64,000 nt of DNA. Origin: SVTX01 sp045632305. GTDB taxonomy: Bacteria; Bacillota; Clostridia; Oscillospirales; CAG-272. Positions 25,218 through 33,157 of the stretch are shown here, piece by piece (positions within the stretch are counted from its first letter, which is position 1; each line of letters starts with the position of its first letter). The stretch lies in NCBI GenBank assembly GCA_045632305.1, contig JAZQWL010000010.1:62001-126000 (forward strand), written 5' to 3'. The notes beneath the pieces were generated by a model. That model had not been told where the DNA came from. It ran no database searches and was given only the letters and a program-made list of their open reading frames with translations. Made by a program: the position numbers and the translations under genes.

Positions 25218-27065
25218 TTATATGAGGTCTGTGTAATCTTCAATAACCGTGTATTTTTCGCCGTCGAAATCAAGAATAATGTCACCGATGATATTCACGG
25301 CAAGCTCGTTTATAATATCCGCAAGTCCGTCGAGCGTCATGCCGTGTGATCTTGCGTAGCTTTTTTGTTCCTGAGGTGAACCGCTTTTGCAAATAAGCAA
25401 AAATTCATGATGCTCGCCCCACGAGGGTGAGTTGAGAGTTAAGAGTGAAGAGTTAAGAGTTGAGGTGGATTTTTGTCCAAGACAAAAATCTTCATTTGAT
25501 TTTAACTCTTCATTCTGCATTCTGCACTCTGCACTTGCATTTAACTCTGCACTCTGCACTCTGCACTCTGCACTTGCATTTAACTCTGCACTCTGCATTC
25601 TGCACTTTGCACTTGCATTTAACTCTGCACTCTGCACTCTGCACTCTGCACTTGCATTAAACTTTGCACTCTGCATTCTGCACTCTGCACTTGCATTTAA
25701 CTCTGCACTCTGCATTCTGCACTCTGCACTTTCAGCAAATGCCTCGGTAAGCTTTTTTGTGGTTGCCCATGAGCGCGCCTCGATTGCCTTTGCGTTTGAA
25801 AGGGAAAGCTGCGTCTTAGGTATATCGTAAAGGTGGCTGTATTTTTCCTCAAGCTTTTGTTCTGCTTTTTGCTTTTCGCTTGCTTTTGCGGATGCAAATT
25901 CGTCGGATACGGAGGCAAAATAACCGTCAATCACATCGGTGATCTTAAGCGGAAGCTCGCCCACCGCAAGGGATGTTCGTATGCCGAGAAGCGCGCGGAG
26001 CTTGTTTTCCGCGTAGCGTATTGCGTCGGTTACAACTCCCGCGATGCATTTTACGGGGAAGTAGCTTACAAGGATTCTTGTGTTTGGCGCGCAGAATTCG
26101 ATACGCCCGTCAAAAAGCTTTCTGTCGGTGAGCTTCGTGGAAAAAATTCCCGAGGCGTTATTGATTATTTCACCGTAAGAAGCGTCATTTATAAAGCACG
26201 CGTTGAGCGCGGCGGGAATGTGTGTATCGAACGCTGCCTTTTTTTCGTCGGTATAGAATTTGGATTTTTTGTAATCGTAGATTGAGATATGCTCAATTGC
26301 GATCGGAGCGTAGATGTGTCTGTTTGACTCCGAAAGCCCCAAGAAGAATTCGTCTGCGGAGTGATCCGTCATGAAGGTGTGAAGCACGTCGCGTATTTCT
26401 TCGATCGGGCATTTGAGCTTGTGAATAAGGCAAAAATCCGAAATAATTCTCGCGATATATATTTTACCTACCACGTTATCAAAGCAGGTTAGAGCGATTT
26501 TTACAAGGTCTGTAAGACATCTGTGAAGATCCTCGCCCTCGCCCGCGGTAACAAGCTCCTGAATATAGAGCTTGATATATGAAATATCGGTTTTAATAAA
26601 TTCGCCGTTCCTTACGTTTTCGCGCCACCAGAGGTAGTACGAAAGCTGTGCGCGTGTCATGGAGGAATATCTCGGGGAATGGGAGTAGAAGCTGACGTAG
26701 CTGCAGGGCGTACCTTTTCGTTCAAGCAACGCCGCGCGTTCGCGCATGAAGAGGGCGCTCGGCTCGAAAATATTTTTGTTTTTATCCTTGGTCGTGATCT
26801 TGACCTTGTTTATAAAAATATTGTCGGGGGTATATTCGAGAATTGTATCGGGGGCTAAAGCTTCGGGCTTTCTGTCGGGAATCTTTACGGATGCGCTGAC
26901 AGATCCGCCACCCGTTCCCGATTCGATAAGTACACCCTCGGGAGTCGGTTGTTTGTGTATCTGGTAGGAGGGCGCGGGGCGGGAATTACCCTTATTTGCG
27001 GACAGATCCCAAAAATCGTTGCCGCCAATATCGTTGCGAGCGTAATATTTACCCGAATCTGACAT
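25218..27065 (-). CDS. sngA: SngA, TerB-domain protein of a Shango-type system, with minisatellite insertion
   Basis: 615 residues. Residues about 100-330 (YLWWRENVRNGEF...) fit a TerB-N domain and the C-terminus (ARSHGMTLDGLADIINE...) fits TerB-C. It leads the three-gene defence operon from a near-perfect promoter. Between the conserved parts, residues 446-523 are six 13-residue units of the type SAECRMQSAELNA, encoded by a 39-bp minisatellite, followed by a stretch holding a perfect inverted repeat. The insertion keeps the frame, so the protein is likely still made. The start has a GGAGGGA Shine-Dalgarno. Assignment to Shango rests on domain order and neighbours. Confidence 0.82.
   Translation of the reverse strand: MSDSGKYYARNDIGGNDFWDLSANKGNSRPAPSYQIHKQPTPEGVLIESGTGGGSVSASVKIPDRKPEALAPDTILEYTPDNIFINKVKITTKDKNKNIFEPSALFMRERAALLERKGTPCSYVSFYSHSPRYSSMTRAQLSYYLWWRENVRNGEFIKTDISYIKLYIQELVTAGEGEDLHRCLTDLVKIALTCFDNVVGKIYIARIISDFCLIHKLKCPIEEIRDVLHTFMTDHSADEFFLGLSESNRHIYAPIAIEHISIYDYKKSKFYTDEKKAAFDTHIPAALNACFINDASYGEIINNASGIFSTKLTDRKLFDGRIEFCAPNTRILVSYFPVKCIAGVVTDAIRYAENKLRALLGIRTSLAVGELPLKITDVIDGYFASVSDEFASAKASEKQKAEQKLEEKYSHLYDIPKTQLSLSNAKAIEARSWATTKKLTEAFAESAECRMQSAELNASAECRMQSAKFNASAECRVQSAELNASAKCRMQSAELNASAECRVQSAELNASAECRMQNEELKSNEDFCLGQKSTSTLNSSLLTLNSPSWGEHHEFLLICKSGSPQEQKSYARSHGMTLDGLADIINELAVNIIGDIILDFDGEKYTVIEDYTDLI
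25468..25490. repeat. Perfect hairpin inside sngA
   Basis: GATTTTTGTC and GACAAAAATC, 10 bp each, separated by CAA. It lies at the C-terminal-coding edge of the minisatellite, flanked by complementary AGTTAAGAGT-like and AACTCTT-like tracts. Confidence 0.85.
25497..25730 (-). repeat. 39-bp minisatellite (6 units) inside sngA
   Basis: Six contiguous 39-bp units, each built mainly of the heptamer TCTGCAC on the plus strand plus a TTAACTC spacer. Because 39 is a multiple of three, whole-unit gain or loss keeps the sngA frame; slippage by one heptamer would break it. Units differ at a few bases, so this is not an assembly stutter. Confidence 0.92.
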
Positions 27066-27102
27066 TTTTATCCCTCCTTGTCCGTCTTTTTCTTAATATA
27101 TA

Positions 27103-27131
27103 ATTATAACATTTTTTTTTGCTTTTGTCAA
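27103..27131 (-). promoter_or_regulatory. Promoter of the sngABC operon
   Basis: Minus-strand TTGACA (27126-27131), 17 bp and TATAAT (27103-27108) with a TGT extended -10. It is consensus strength, so the defence operon is likely expressed all the time. Confidence 0.87.
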
Positions 27132-27142
27132 GTTATATGAGC

Positions 27143-27171
27143 TTGACAGAAAATCTCTTTTATTGTATAAT
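27143..27171 (+). promoter_or_regulatory. Promoter of the 94-residue gene
   Basis: TTGACA (27143-27148), 17 bp and TATAAT (27166-27171); back to back with the sngABC promoter, the -35 elements only 11 bp apart. Confidence 0.85.
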
Positions 27172-27198
27172 TAAATCAGAAAAAAGCGAGGTGTTTTT

Positions 27199-27483
27199 AT
27201 GATAAAGCAGTATTTTGAAGTTAAAATTGATGAAGAAACATACAGAATCGAATATTCCTTCAATAAATTTCTCGGTAAAACCACGTTTGCCGTGAACGAT
27301 GACGAGTTTTCCACGCGCGGTCACGCCTTCGGCATCGGTGTCAAGAGAAGTGAAATGATAATGATCGGCATGACGCAGGGCGCGCTCTCCATTGATAAGA
27401 AGGGAAGAGCGAAGCTCATCTGTCGCGACGCGGACAGTGTGCGTGAGGTTGAGGGGTTTGAAGAATTCGAGTCGGAGGAATAA
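27199..27483 (+). CDS. Small protein of unknown function
   Basis: 94 residues, not recognised. It looks beta-strand rich in the first 80 residues and ends in an acidic tail (EGFEEFESEE). It has a consensus promoter, a start codon after GCGAGG and its own terminator, so it is a real single-gene unit. It is divergent from the Shango operon, from which it is separated by about 130 bp; whether it belongs to the defence system cannot be told. Confidence 0.7.
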   Translation: MIKQYFEVKIDEETYRIEYSFNKFLGKTTFAVNDDEFSTRGHAFGIGVKRSEMIMIGMTQGALSIDKKGRAKLICRDADSVREVEGFEEFESEE

Positions 27484-27516
27484 AAAAGAGCAGACACATC
27501 GTGTCTGCTCTTTTTG
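27483..27516. terminator. Bidirectional terminator
   Basis: AAGAGCAGACAC pairs with GTGTCTGCTCTT around an ATC loop, with A- and T-runs, between the convergent 94-residue gene and the PII-like gene. Confidence 0.87.
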
Positions 27517-27517
27517 T

Positions 27518-28204
27518 TTATTCTCCGTCGGAGAATCTGAAGCCCGCGGTTTCGGTAATGGGGAGCGCAAACACAACGGGATGCGCGCTTTCGGCATACG
27601 TGTAGGAGGCAATCGCCTTCATAATGGCGGATTTTGTTTCCTTGTGGCTTACGATGTATATAATTTCCTTTTCGTCGGAAATTGCCATGCCGAAGAATTT
27701 GTCAGTTCCCGCCTTGGCGGTACCCTTTGCCTTGACGATAGTGCCGCCCGTAGCACCCGCCTCGCGAGCCGCGGTCATTATTTCATTTGTGTGTCCTTTA
27801 GCGCAGATCGCAATTATAAGCTCCATTGTATTAGTCCTTTCAGTGATTTCTTTTTTCTGTACTCCCTCGTCGCATACACCTTCTGTGACGATGTTATCAA
27901 GCACCCGTCTTGACGCGATCGCGGAGAGTGGGATCGCCATGGAGATTCCGCGGTCGGGAAGGTAAATGCGCATATCGTGAGCAAGTCCGTAAATAAGCTC
28001 GCGCATCTTGCTCTCGGTAACGATGGACTGCATCATTACCTTTTCGCTCTTTTCAAGCCCAAATGTTTTGAGCTTGCTCTCGCGGGTAGAACCCTCGCAG
28101 AGCGTTGAATATATAGGATAAGTGTGGCGGGAGAGGAAGAAATCCGAGAACTCCTCGGCCTCACTTTTCTTTGTTACCGTTATTAAAAGAAAGATGTTTT
28201 CCAT
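27518..28204 (-). CDS. PII-like protein with two domains
   Basis: 228 residues. The C-terminal half (from about residue 127, MELIIAICAKGH) has the PII-type beta-alpha-beta fold pattern with a T-loop-like stretch (GTAKAGTDKFFG). The N-terminal half also starts with a strand like ENIFLLITV and may be a second, diverged copy. PII proteins bind nucleotides and control transporters. It starts one base after the stop of the DUF1538 membrane gene, so it is probably that transporter's regulator. Ligand unknown. Confidence 0.76.
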   Translation of the reverse strand: MENIFLLITVTKKSEAEEFSDFFLSRHTYPIYSTLCEGSTRESKLKTFGLEKSEKVMMQSIVTESKMRELIYGLAHDMRIYLPDRGISMAIPLSAIASRRVLDNIVTEGVCDEGVQKKEITERTNTMELIIAICAKGHTNEIMTAAREAGATGGTIVKAKGTAKAGTDKFFGMAISDEKEIIYIVSHKETKSAIMKAIASYTYAESAHPVVFALPITETAGFRFSDGE

Positions 28205-28205
28205 A

Positions 28206-29798
28206 TCAGGATAAAACTCCGCTTAAATCAAATTCAATAATTTCTACGTCGTATTCGCTTGAAGCTTCAGTATTATCAAGCTCAATGATTTCATCGTCAA
28301 CCTCGGACGACGTAACAGCGGCTGTCTGCTTCGCCTTGAATACGATACCTAAAATCTGGATGGATATGGTGGGCGTCATCGCAACGAGCGCGATCGTTCC
28401 GAACGCGTCCATCATGATCTTGTCGCTTGTAGCTCCCATAGCAGTCGAAATGCCTATGGACAAGGGCAAAAGGAAGGTTGCCGCCATAACGCCCGATGCA
28501 ACGCCGCCCGCGTCGAACGCGATGGACGTAAAGATTGACGGGCAGAAGAACGTTAGGATCACGGCAATTACGTATCCTATGACGAGCATCGGCATGATTG
28601 AGATTCCCGTAAGAGCGCGGAGCATTGAAAGTCCCGCGGCGAGAGATACGCCGATCGCCATCATAAGAGGGAGGATCTTTTTTGGTATTGTGCCTGCGGT
28701 CGCATCCTCGACCTGCTTTTCAAGTACACCTACGGCGGGCTCGGCGTATGTCATACAGAAGCCGATGATCATGCCGACGGGGATTATCATATATTTGAGC
28801 TCACCGATGGCAAGCGTGCTTCCGATATAGCTTCCCACGGGCATAAAGCCGACGTTTACTCCTACGAGGAAAAGCACCATGCCGACAAAGGTATACACCG
28901 CGCCGACAGTTATTTGAGTTTTTTCCGCCTTGGTGATTTTTGTGGTCGCGAACTGATATATTACAAAGAAAATAATGATCGGGATAAGTCCCATAAGCAC
29001 GTCTTTGATGACGTGAGGAGCTTTCTTGAGGAATGAAAGCGCCATGCTCTGTGAGTTTTCAAACGCAGGAAGCTCGTGCGGAGTGTATGCAACGCTGTCA
29101 AGACCACCCATAAGACCGAGTATAAGAATCGCGAGTATCGGACCTATGGAACAAATTGCCATAAGACCGAAGCTTGAGTCGTCATCACCGTTCTGCGCAC
29201 TGATCGCGGCAATACCCGCGCCGATGGACATTACAAAGGGGACCGACATCGCTCCCGTGGTAACTCCGCCTGCGTCAAAGGCGATGGCTAAAAATCTCGG
29301 GTTTTTGAAATACGTAAGTAATGCGAGCGCAATAACGAGACCGTATCCGACAAGAAGCAAATATTTGATCTTTACGCCGAAAATAATTCTCATAACGGCA
29401 ATAACAAGGCAGATGCCAAGACCGATAGCTACAGCTAAAACGAATATCAGCTTTTGGTTGCCCGTATATCCTGCGAGAACGTGAAGATCGGGCTCGGAAA
29501 TAGTGATAAGTACGCCCACAATAAGGGAAATGATTGCGATTATGGGGATGTTGCGGGATTTTGTAAGGTTAGAACCGATATGCGTACCCATTTTCGTCAT
29601 GGACATATCTGCGCCAAGCGAGAAAAGGCCTAGACCTACGGTCAAAAGGCACGTGCCGACGAGAAATGCTATGAAAATGTCATTCGGCAGTGGGCATACC
29701 GTAAAGGACATGAGAAGCACGATGAGTGCTATCGGCAAAACCGAAAAGCATGCTTCCTTGACCTTCTCAATTATGGTTTCGTATCTGTATTTTTTCAT
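28206..29798 (-). CDS. DUF1538 family membrane protein
   Basis: A 530-residue membrane protein with an internal duplication: each half has an Glu-Pro motif (SEPDLHVL near 101, AEPAVGVL in the second half) and a FDAGGVxxGxM motif (174-183 and again near 445). This two-repeat pattern fits the DUF1538 family, thought to be transporters. About 14 hydrophobic segments, then an acidic C-terminal tail. A PII-like gene follows after 1 bp. The substrate is not known. Confidence 0.83.
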   Translation of the reverse strand: MKKYRYETIIEKVKEACFSVLPIALIVLLMSFTVCPLPNDIFIAFLVGTCLLTVGLGLFSLGADMSMTKMGTHIGSNLTKSRNIPIIAIISLIVGVLITISEPDLHVLAGYTGNQKLIFVLAVAIGLGICLVIAVMRIIFGVKIKYLLLVGYGLVIALALLTYFKNPRFLAIAFDAGGVTTGAMSVPFVMSIGAGIAAISAQNGDDDSSFGLMAICSIGPILAILILGLMGGLDSVAYTPHELPAFENSQSMALSFLKKAPHVIKDVLMGLIPIIIFFVIYQFATTKITKAEKTQITVGAVYTFVGMVLFLVGVNVGFMPVGSYIGSTLAIGELKYMIIPVGMIIGFCMTYAEPAVGVLEKQVEDATAGTIPKKILPLMMAIGVSLAAGLSMLRALTGISIMPMLVIGYVIAVILTFFCPSIFTSIAFDAGGVASGVMAATFLLPLSIGISTAMGATSDKIMMDAFGTIALVAMTPTISIQILGIVFKAKQTAAVTSSEVDDEIIELDNTEASSEYDVEIIEFDLSGVLS

Positions 29799-29831
29799 CT
29801 ATATTAATTCCTTAATAAACAATATATATTT

Positions 29832-29860
29832 ATTATACTATAGCGGATTTGTTTTGTCAA
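29832..29860 (-). promoter_or_regulatory. Promoter of the DUF1538/PII operon
   Basis: Minus-strand TTGACA (29855-29860), 17 bp and TATAAT (29832-29837). Confidence 0.85.
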
Positions 29861-29957
29861 TGCGGGTGGGCAATTTTATTGTAATTTAATATTGAAGAGA
29901 ATTGAAAGCTCAGGTTTTTTATTATTGAACTATGCGTCTAAAGATTGGTAAAATCCC

Positions 29958-29986
29958 TTGACAATTATAGTTTTGTGTGATAAAAT
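29958..29986 (+). promoter_or_regulatory. Promoter of glyS
   Basis: TTGACA (29958-29963), 17 bp and TAAAAT (29981-29986) with a TGA extended -10. The leader to the ATG is about 85 nt and has no T-box. Confidence 0.8.
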
Positions 29987-30076
29987 TTATAATTGAAGTA
30001 ATATTTGCTTAATTACAATTTTGAGCTTTTTCTGCCTTGTATCCAATAAGGCGTGAGAAGCGGAATGGAGTAAAAA

Positions 30077-31498
30077 ATGAAGAACACAGAAAAGACAATG
30101 GACAAAATTGTAGCCCTTTGTAAAAACCGCGGCTACATCTTCCCCGGAAGTGAAATTTACGGCGGACTTGCAAACACATGGGATTACGGTCCTCTCGGCG
30201 TTGAGCTTAAGAACAACGTTAAGAAAGCTTGGTGGAAGAAGTTTGTTCAGGAAAATAAATACAACGTAGGTCTCGATGCCGCTATTCTTATGAACCCTCA
30301 GACATGGGTTGCATCGGGTCATCTTGCGGGATTCTCCGATCCTCTTATGGACTGCCGCGAATGTCACGAAAGATTCCGCGCTGACAAGCTCATCGAGGAC
30401 TATTGCGCTGAAACCGGCGTAACACTTGAAAAGCCCATTGACGCTTTCACACACGCTGAAATGAAGGAATTCGTTGAAGCGAACAACATTCCTTGTCCTA
30501 CCTGCGGCAAGCACAATTTTACAGACATCCGTCAGTTTAACCTTATGTTCAAGACGTTCCAGGGCGTAACCGAGGACGCTAAGAATACAGTTTACCTCCG
30601 TCCCGAGACTGCTCAGGGTATCTTTACAAACTTTGCAAACGTGCAGAGAACAACGAGAAAGAAGCTTCCCTTCGGTATCGGTCAGATCGGTAAGTCCTTC
30701 AGAAACGAGATCACTCCCGGTAACTTTATCTTCCGCGTACGTGAATTCGAACAGATGGAGCTTGAATTCTTCTGCAAGCCCGGAACAGACCTCGAATGGT
30801 TTGCATATTGGAGAAATTTCTGCCACCAGTGGCTGCTTGCCATCGGTCTTAAGGATGAAAACCTTCGTCTTCGCGACCACGATCCCGAAGAGCTTTGCTT
30901 CTATTCAAAGGCGACTACTGACTTTGAATTCTTGTTCCCGTTCGGTTGGGGCGAGCTTTGGGGCGTAGCTGACAGAACTGACTATGACCTTACACAGCAC
31001 CAGAACGAGTCCAGAAAGGATCTTACTTACTTCGATCCTGAAACAAACGAAAGATATACACCTTGCGTAATCGAGCCCTCTCTCGGTGTTGAAAGAAGCG
31101 TTCTCGCGGTTCTTTGCGATGCTTACGACGAAGAGGTTATTGATGAAGCGAAGAACGACGTGAGAACTGTTCTTCACCTCCATCCCGCGCTCGCTCCCGT
31201 TAAGGCAGCGATCCTCCCCCTCTCCAAGAAGCTCTCCGGTAAGGCGGATGAGATTTATAGTGAGCTTTCCAAGTATTATAACGTGGATTTCGATGAGACC
31301 GGATCTATCGGTAAGAGATACCGCCGTCAGGATGAGATCGGTACTCCCATTTGTATTACTGTTGACTTTGAAACTGTTGGCGATGGTGATGCTGCAGGTG
31401 ATAACTGCGTAACAGTACGTGACAGAGATACAATGGAGCAGGTTCGTCTCCCCATCTCTGAACTCAAGGCATACCTTGATAAGATCATGGAATTTTAA
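30077..31498 (+). CDS. glyS: Glycyl-tRNA synthetase (single-chain, alpha2 type)
   Basis: 473 residues, class II. This is the one-chain homodimeric form, not the GlyQ/GlyS tetramer. Visible are GRNYVFPGS-like RGYIFPGSEIYGG, two Cys pairs (CRECHERF and CPTCGKHN) fitting the zinc-binding insertion, RPETAQGIF (motif 2 region), FRNEITPGNF and the motif 3 stretch IEPSLGVERS; the C-terminal part is the anticodon-binding domain. It charges tRNA-Gly. It stands alone with its own promoter. Confidence 0.97.
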   Translation: MKNTEKTMDKIVALCKNRGYIFPGSEIYGGLANTWDYGPLGVELKNNVKKAWWKKFVQENKYNVGLDAAILMNPQTWVASGHLAGFSDPLMDCRECHERFRADKLIEDYCAETGVTLEKPIDAFTHAEMKEFVEANNIPCPTCGKHNFTDIRQFNLMFKTFQGVTEDAKNTVYLRPETAQGIFTNFANVQRTTRKKLPFGIGQIGKSFRNEITPGNFIFRVREFEQMELEFFCKPGTDLEWFAYWRNFCHQWLLAIGLKDENLRLRDHDPEELCFYSKATTDFEFLFPFGWGELWGVADRTDYDLTQHQNESRKDLTYFDPETNERYTPCVIEPSLGVERSVLAVLCDAYDEEVIDEAKNDVRTVLHLHPALAPVKAAILPLSKKLSGKADEIYSELSKYYNVDFDETGSIGKRYRRQDEIGTPICITVDFETVGDGDAAGDNCVTVRDRDTMEQVRLPISELKAYLDKIMEF

Positions 31499-31571
31499 TC
31501 GAAAATAAACAAGCGTGCATATTTTTCAACAATTGATTTATAAATTCGATTGATTTTGGAGGCAAAACAGT

Positions 31572-31754
31572 ATGTCTAAGAATAAAAGATTTATAAAGGT
31601 ATATTCTGATGGAGCTTTCTCTCCTATGCAGATCTGGGTTGATAAGGAGACAGGCGTTAATTATCTCCTCATGCGCGACGGCTATGCCGGCGGAATGACG
31701 CCCTTACTTGATAAGGATGGTAAGGTTGTTGTAACCCCCGTTGAAGAAGAATAA
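31572..31754 (+). CDS. DUF6440 family small protein
   Basis: 60 residues fitting the DUF6440 family: IWVDKETGVNYLLMRDGYAGGMTPLLDKDGK is the conserved core. The role is unknown. It starts 73 bp after glyS with a GGAGG Shine-Dalgarno and ends at a terminator; it may be transcribed with glyS. Confidence 0.8.
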   Translation: MSKNKRFIKVYSDGAFSPMQIWVDKETGVNYLLMRDGYAGGMTPLLDKDGKVVVTPVEEE

Positions 31755-31793
31755 AAGAAACTCCGACGGTGCTCCGTCGGGGTTTCTTTTTAT
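31755..31793 (+). terminator. Terminator after the DUF6440 gene
   Basis: AAGAAACTCCGACGG pairs with CCGTCGGGGTTTCTT around TGCT, with a T-run. Confidence 0.87.
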
Positions 31794-31801
31794 TGAAATG
31801 C

Positions 31802-31836
31802 AAAAAAACAGAGTTCGCTTGACGAACTCGGTTTTT
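31802..31836 (-). terminator. Terminator of rplJL
   Basis: GAGTTCG (31811-31817) pairs with CGAACTC (31823-31829); on the minus strand it is followed by TGTTTTTTT. Confidence 0.82.
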
Positions 31837-31894
31837 CTGTAAATTATCCAAATTTGCAGAATTGTATGTTGGTGAAAGGTCAGTAATTTTAAAA

Positions 31895-32272
31895 TTACTT
31901 AATTTCAACAGATGCGCCTGCTTCTTCGAGAGCAGCCTTGATCTTTTCAGCTTCGTCCTTGGACACGCCTTCCTTAACGTTCTTAGGACAACCTTCAACC
32001 ATGTCCTTAGCTTCCTTAAGGCCGAGACCTGTGATTTCACGAACTGCCTTGATAACGTTGAGCTTCTTGTCGCCGAAGCCAGTGAGAACTACGTCGAATT
32101 CTGTCTTTTCTTCAACTGCGGGAGCTGCTGCGCCTGCTACTGCAACTACGCCTACGGGAGCTGCTGCGGATACGCCAAATTCTTCTTCAACTGCCTTTAC
32201 GAGTTCAGCGAGTTCGAGAAGTGTGAGGGACTTAACCTCTTCAACAATATTCATAATCTTTTCGGATGCCAT
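31895..32272 (-). CDS. rplL: Ribosomal protein L7/L12
   Basis: 125 residues; the multi-copy stalk protein that recruits translation GTPases. N-terminal dimerisation helices, an Ala/Val-rich hinge (about 37-55), and the C-terminal domain with [24 protein letters not shown]-type sequence. It follows rplJ in a two-gene operon under the L10 leader. Confidence 0.98.
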   Translation of the reverse strand: [125 protein letters not shown]

Positions 32273-32330
32273 TTTGATTTACCTCCTGAAATGTGTGTTT
32301 AATAGTTTTTTTGTGTTTTACAGCTGTAAA

Positions 32331-32858
32331 TTATTCAGCTGCTGCTTCTGTTGTAGCTTCGCCTTCGTTATCCTTATCGAGGATTGCCTGAAGAGCATAA
32401 GCAAAGTTGTAAACAGGAGACTTGATAGAGCCGAGGAACTTGGAAATGAGAACTTCCTTCGAAGGAATGGAAGCAAGGTTCTCAACGCCTGCAACGTCTA
32501 TAACTTCTCCATCGATGTATCCTGCGAGAATCTTAAAGGATTCGATCTTATCTGCGTATTCCTTGATGATCTTTGCAGGAGCAACCGGGTCATTTGCGCT
32601 AATTGCGATAGCTGTCATGCCGTTGAGGTACTGCTTCATGTCGCTGTAACCGCACATGTCGCAAGCTCTACCTGTAAGTGTGTTCTTCATAACAACGTAC
32701 TTAACGCCTGCTTCACGAAGTGCCTTACGGAGTGCTGTGTCCTTTTCAACGGTGATACCCTGGTAATTAACGACTACGCCGGATGCACTAGCTTTGATGA
32801 GTTCTGCAAGGTCTGCTACGACCTGCTGCTTCTGTTCAAGTATTGCATTACTTGGCAT
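32331..32858 (-). CDS. rplJ: Ribosomal protein L10
   Basis: 175 residues; base of the ribosomal stalk. It binds 23S rRNA and L7/L12 dimers, and in bacteria its complex with L12 represses its own operon through the leader found upstream. rplK and rplA, often just upstream, are not in this window next to it. Confidence 0.97.
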   Translation of the reverse strand: MPSNAILEQKQQVVADLAELIKASASGVVVNYQGITVEKDTALRKALREAGVKYVVMKNTLTGRACDMCGYSDMKQYLNGMTAIAISANDPVAPAKIIKEYADKIESFKILAGYIDGEVIDVAGVENLASIPSKEVLISKFLGSIKSPVYNFAYALQAILDKDNEGEATTEAAAE

Positions 32859-32890
32859 TGTGGTTTACCTCCCGTACTGATGAGTAAAAT

Positions 32891-32939
32891 AAAAAATCTT
32901 TCTTTTCCCGAAACACAAGTACACCGAGATAAAGAAAGA
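32891..32939 (-). terminator. Attenuator at the end of the L10 leader
   Basis: On the minus strand TCTTTCTTT (complement of 32931-32939) can pair with AAAGAAAGA (complement of 32897-32905), followed by six T. It lies between the leader and rplJ, fitting control by premature termination. Confidence 0.7.
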
Positions 32940-33044
32940 CACAAAAATAGTAATATTATTATCATTTTGGTTTTCTCCTCGGCAGGGTGGCTTGCGCTTT
33001 TACGGGAACCTGCTGTCTTTGGATAAAGGCATTTAATTGCCTAC
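32940..33044 (-). ncRNA. L10 leader RNA
   Basis: The minus strand holds the hallmark elements of the bacterial L10 leader: CCAAAGACAGCAGG (complement of 33009-33022) and CCTGCCGAGG (complement of 32977-32986), whose AGCAGG/CCTGC parts pair to form the kink-turn-like L10 binding site. It begins just after a promoter and ends before an attenuator ahead of rplJ. Confidence 0.9.
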
Positions 33045-33050
33045 CTTGGG

Positions 33051-33079
33051 ATTATATCATAAGATTTTCATTTTGTCAA
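33051..33079 (-). promoter_or_regulatory. Promoter of rplJL
   Basis: Minus-strand TTGACA (33074-33079), 17 bp and TATAAT (33051-33056) with a TGA extended -10. Confidence 0.88.
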
Positions 33080-33157
33080 TAGCTTTTTGCAAAGTTTTTG
33101 CACATTTTTTAAAAAAATATGCGAAACGCCCGTGTTTGCGCTTCGCATAAGTGTATT

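Noticed and set aside
25497..25730. CRISPR array
   Set aside because: Units are contiguous with no unique spacers and are translated as part of sngA; no cas genes nearby.
25432..25830. 132- and 66-codon plus-strand frames across the sngA minisatellite
   Set aside because: They are repeats of LHSALCTLHS-type sequence produced by the heptamer array on the opposite strand of sngA; no ribosome site or promoter.
21523..27065. BREX system
   Set aside because: The ATPase and helicase resemble BrxD and BrxHI, but BrxC, PglX, PglZ and BrxL are absent and a TerB-domain protein is present, which fits Shango.
29987..30076. T-box riboswitch before glyS
   Set aside because: The leader is only about 85 nt and lacks the T-box sequence and a terminator/antiterminator pair.
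31938..33026. 362-codon plus-strand frame opposite rplL, rplJ and the L10 leader
   Set aside because: Antisense to two certain ribosomal genes and their leader; no ribosome site.
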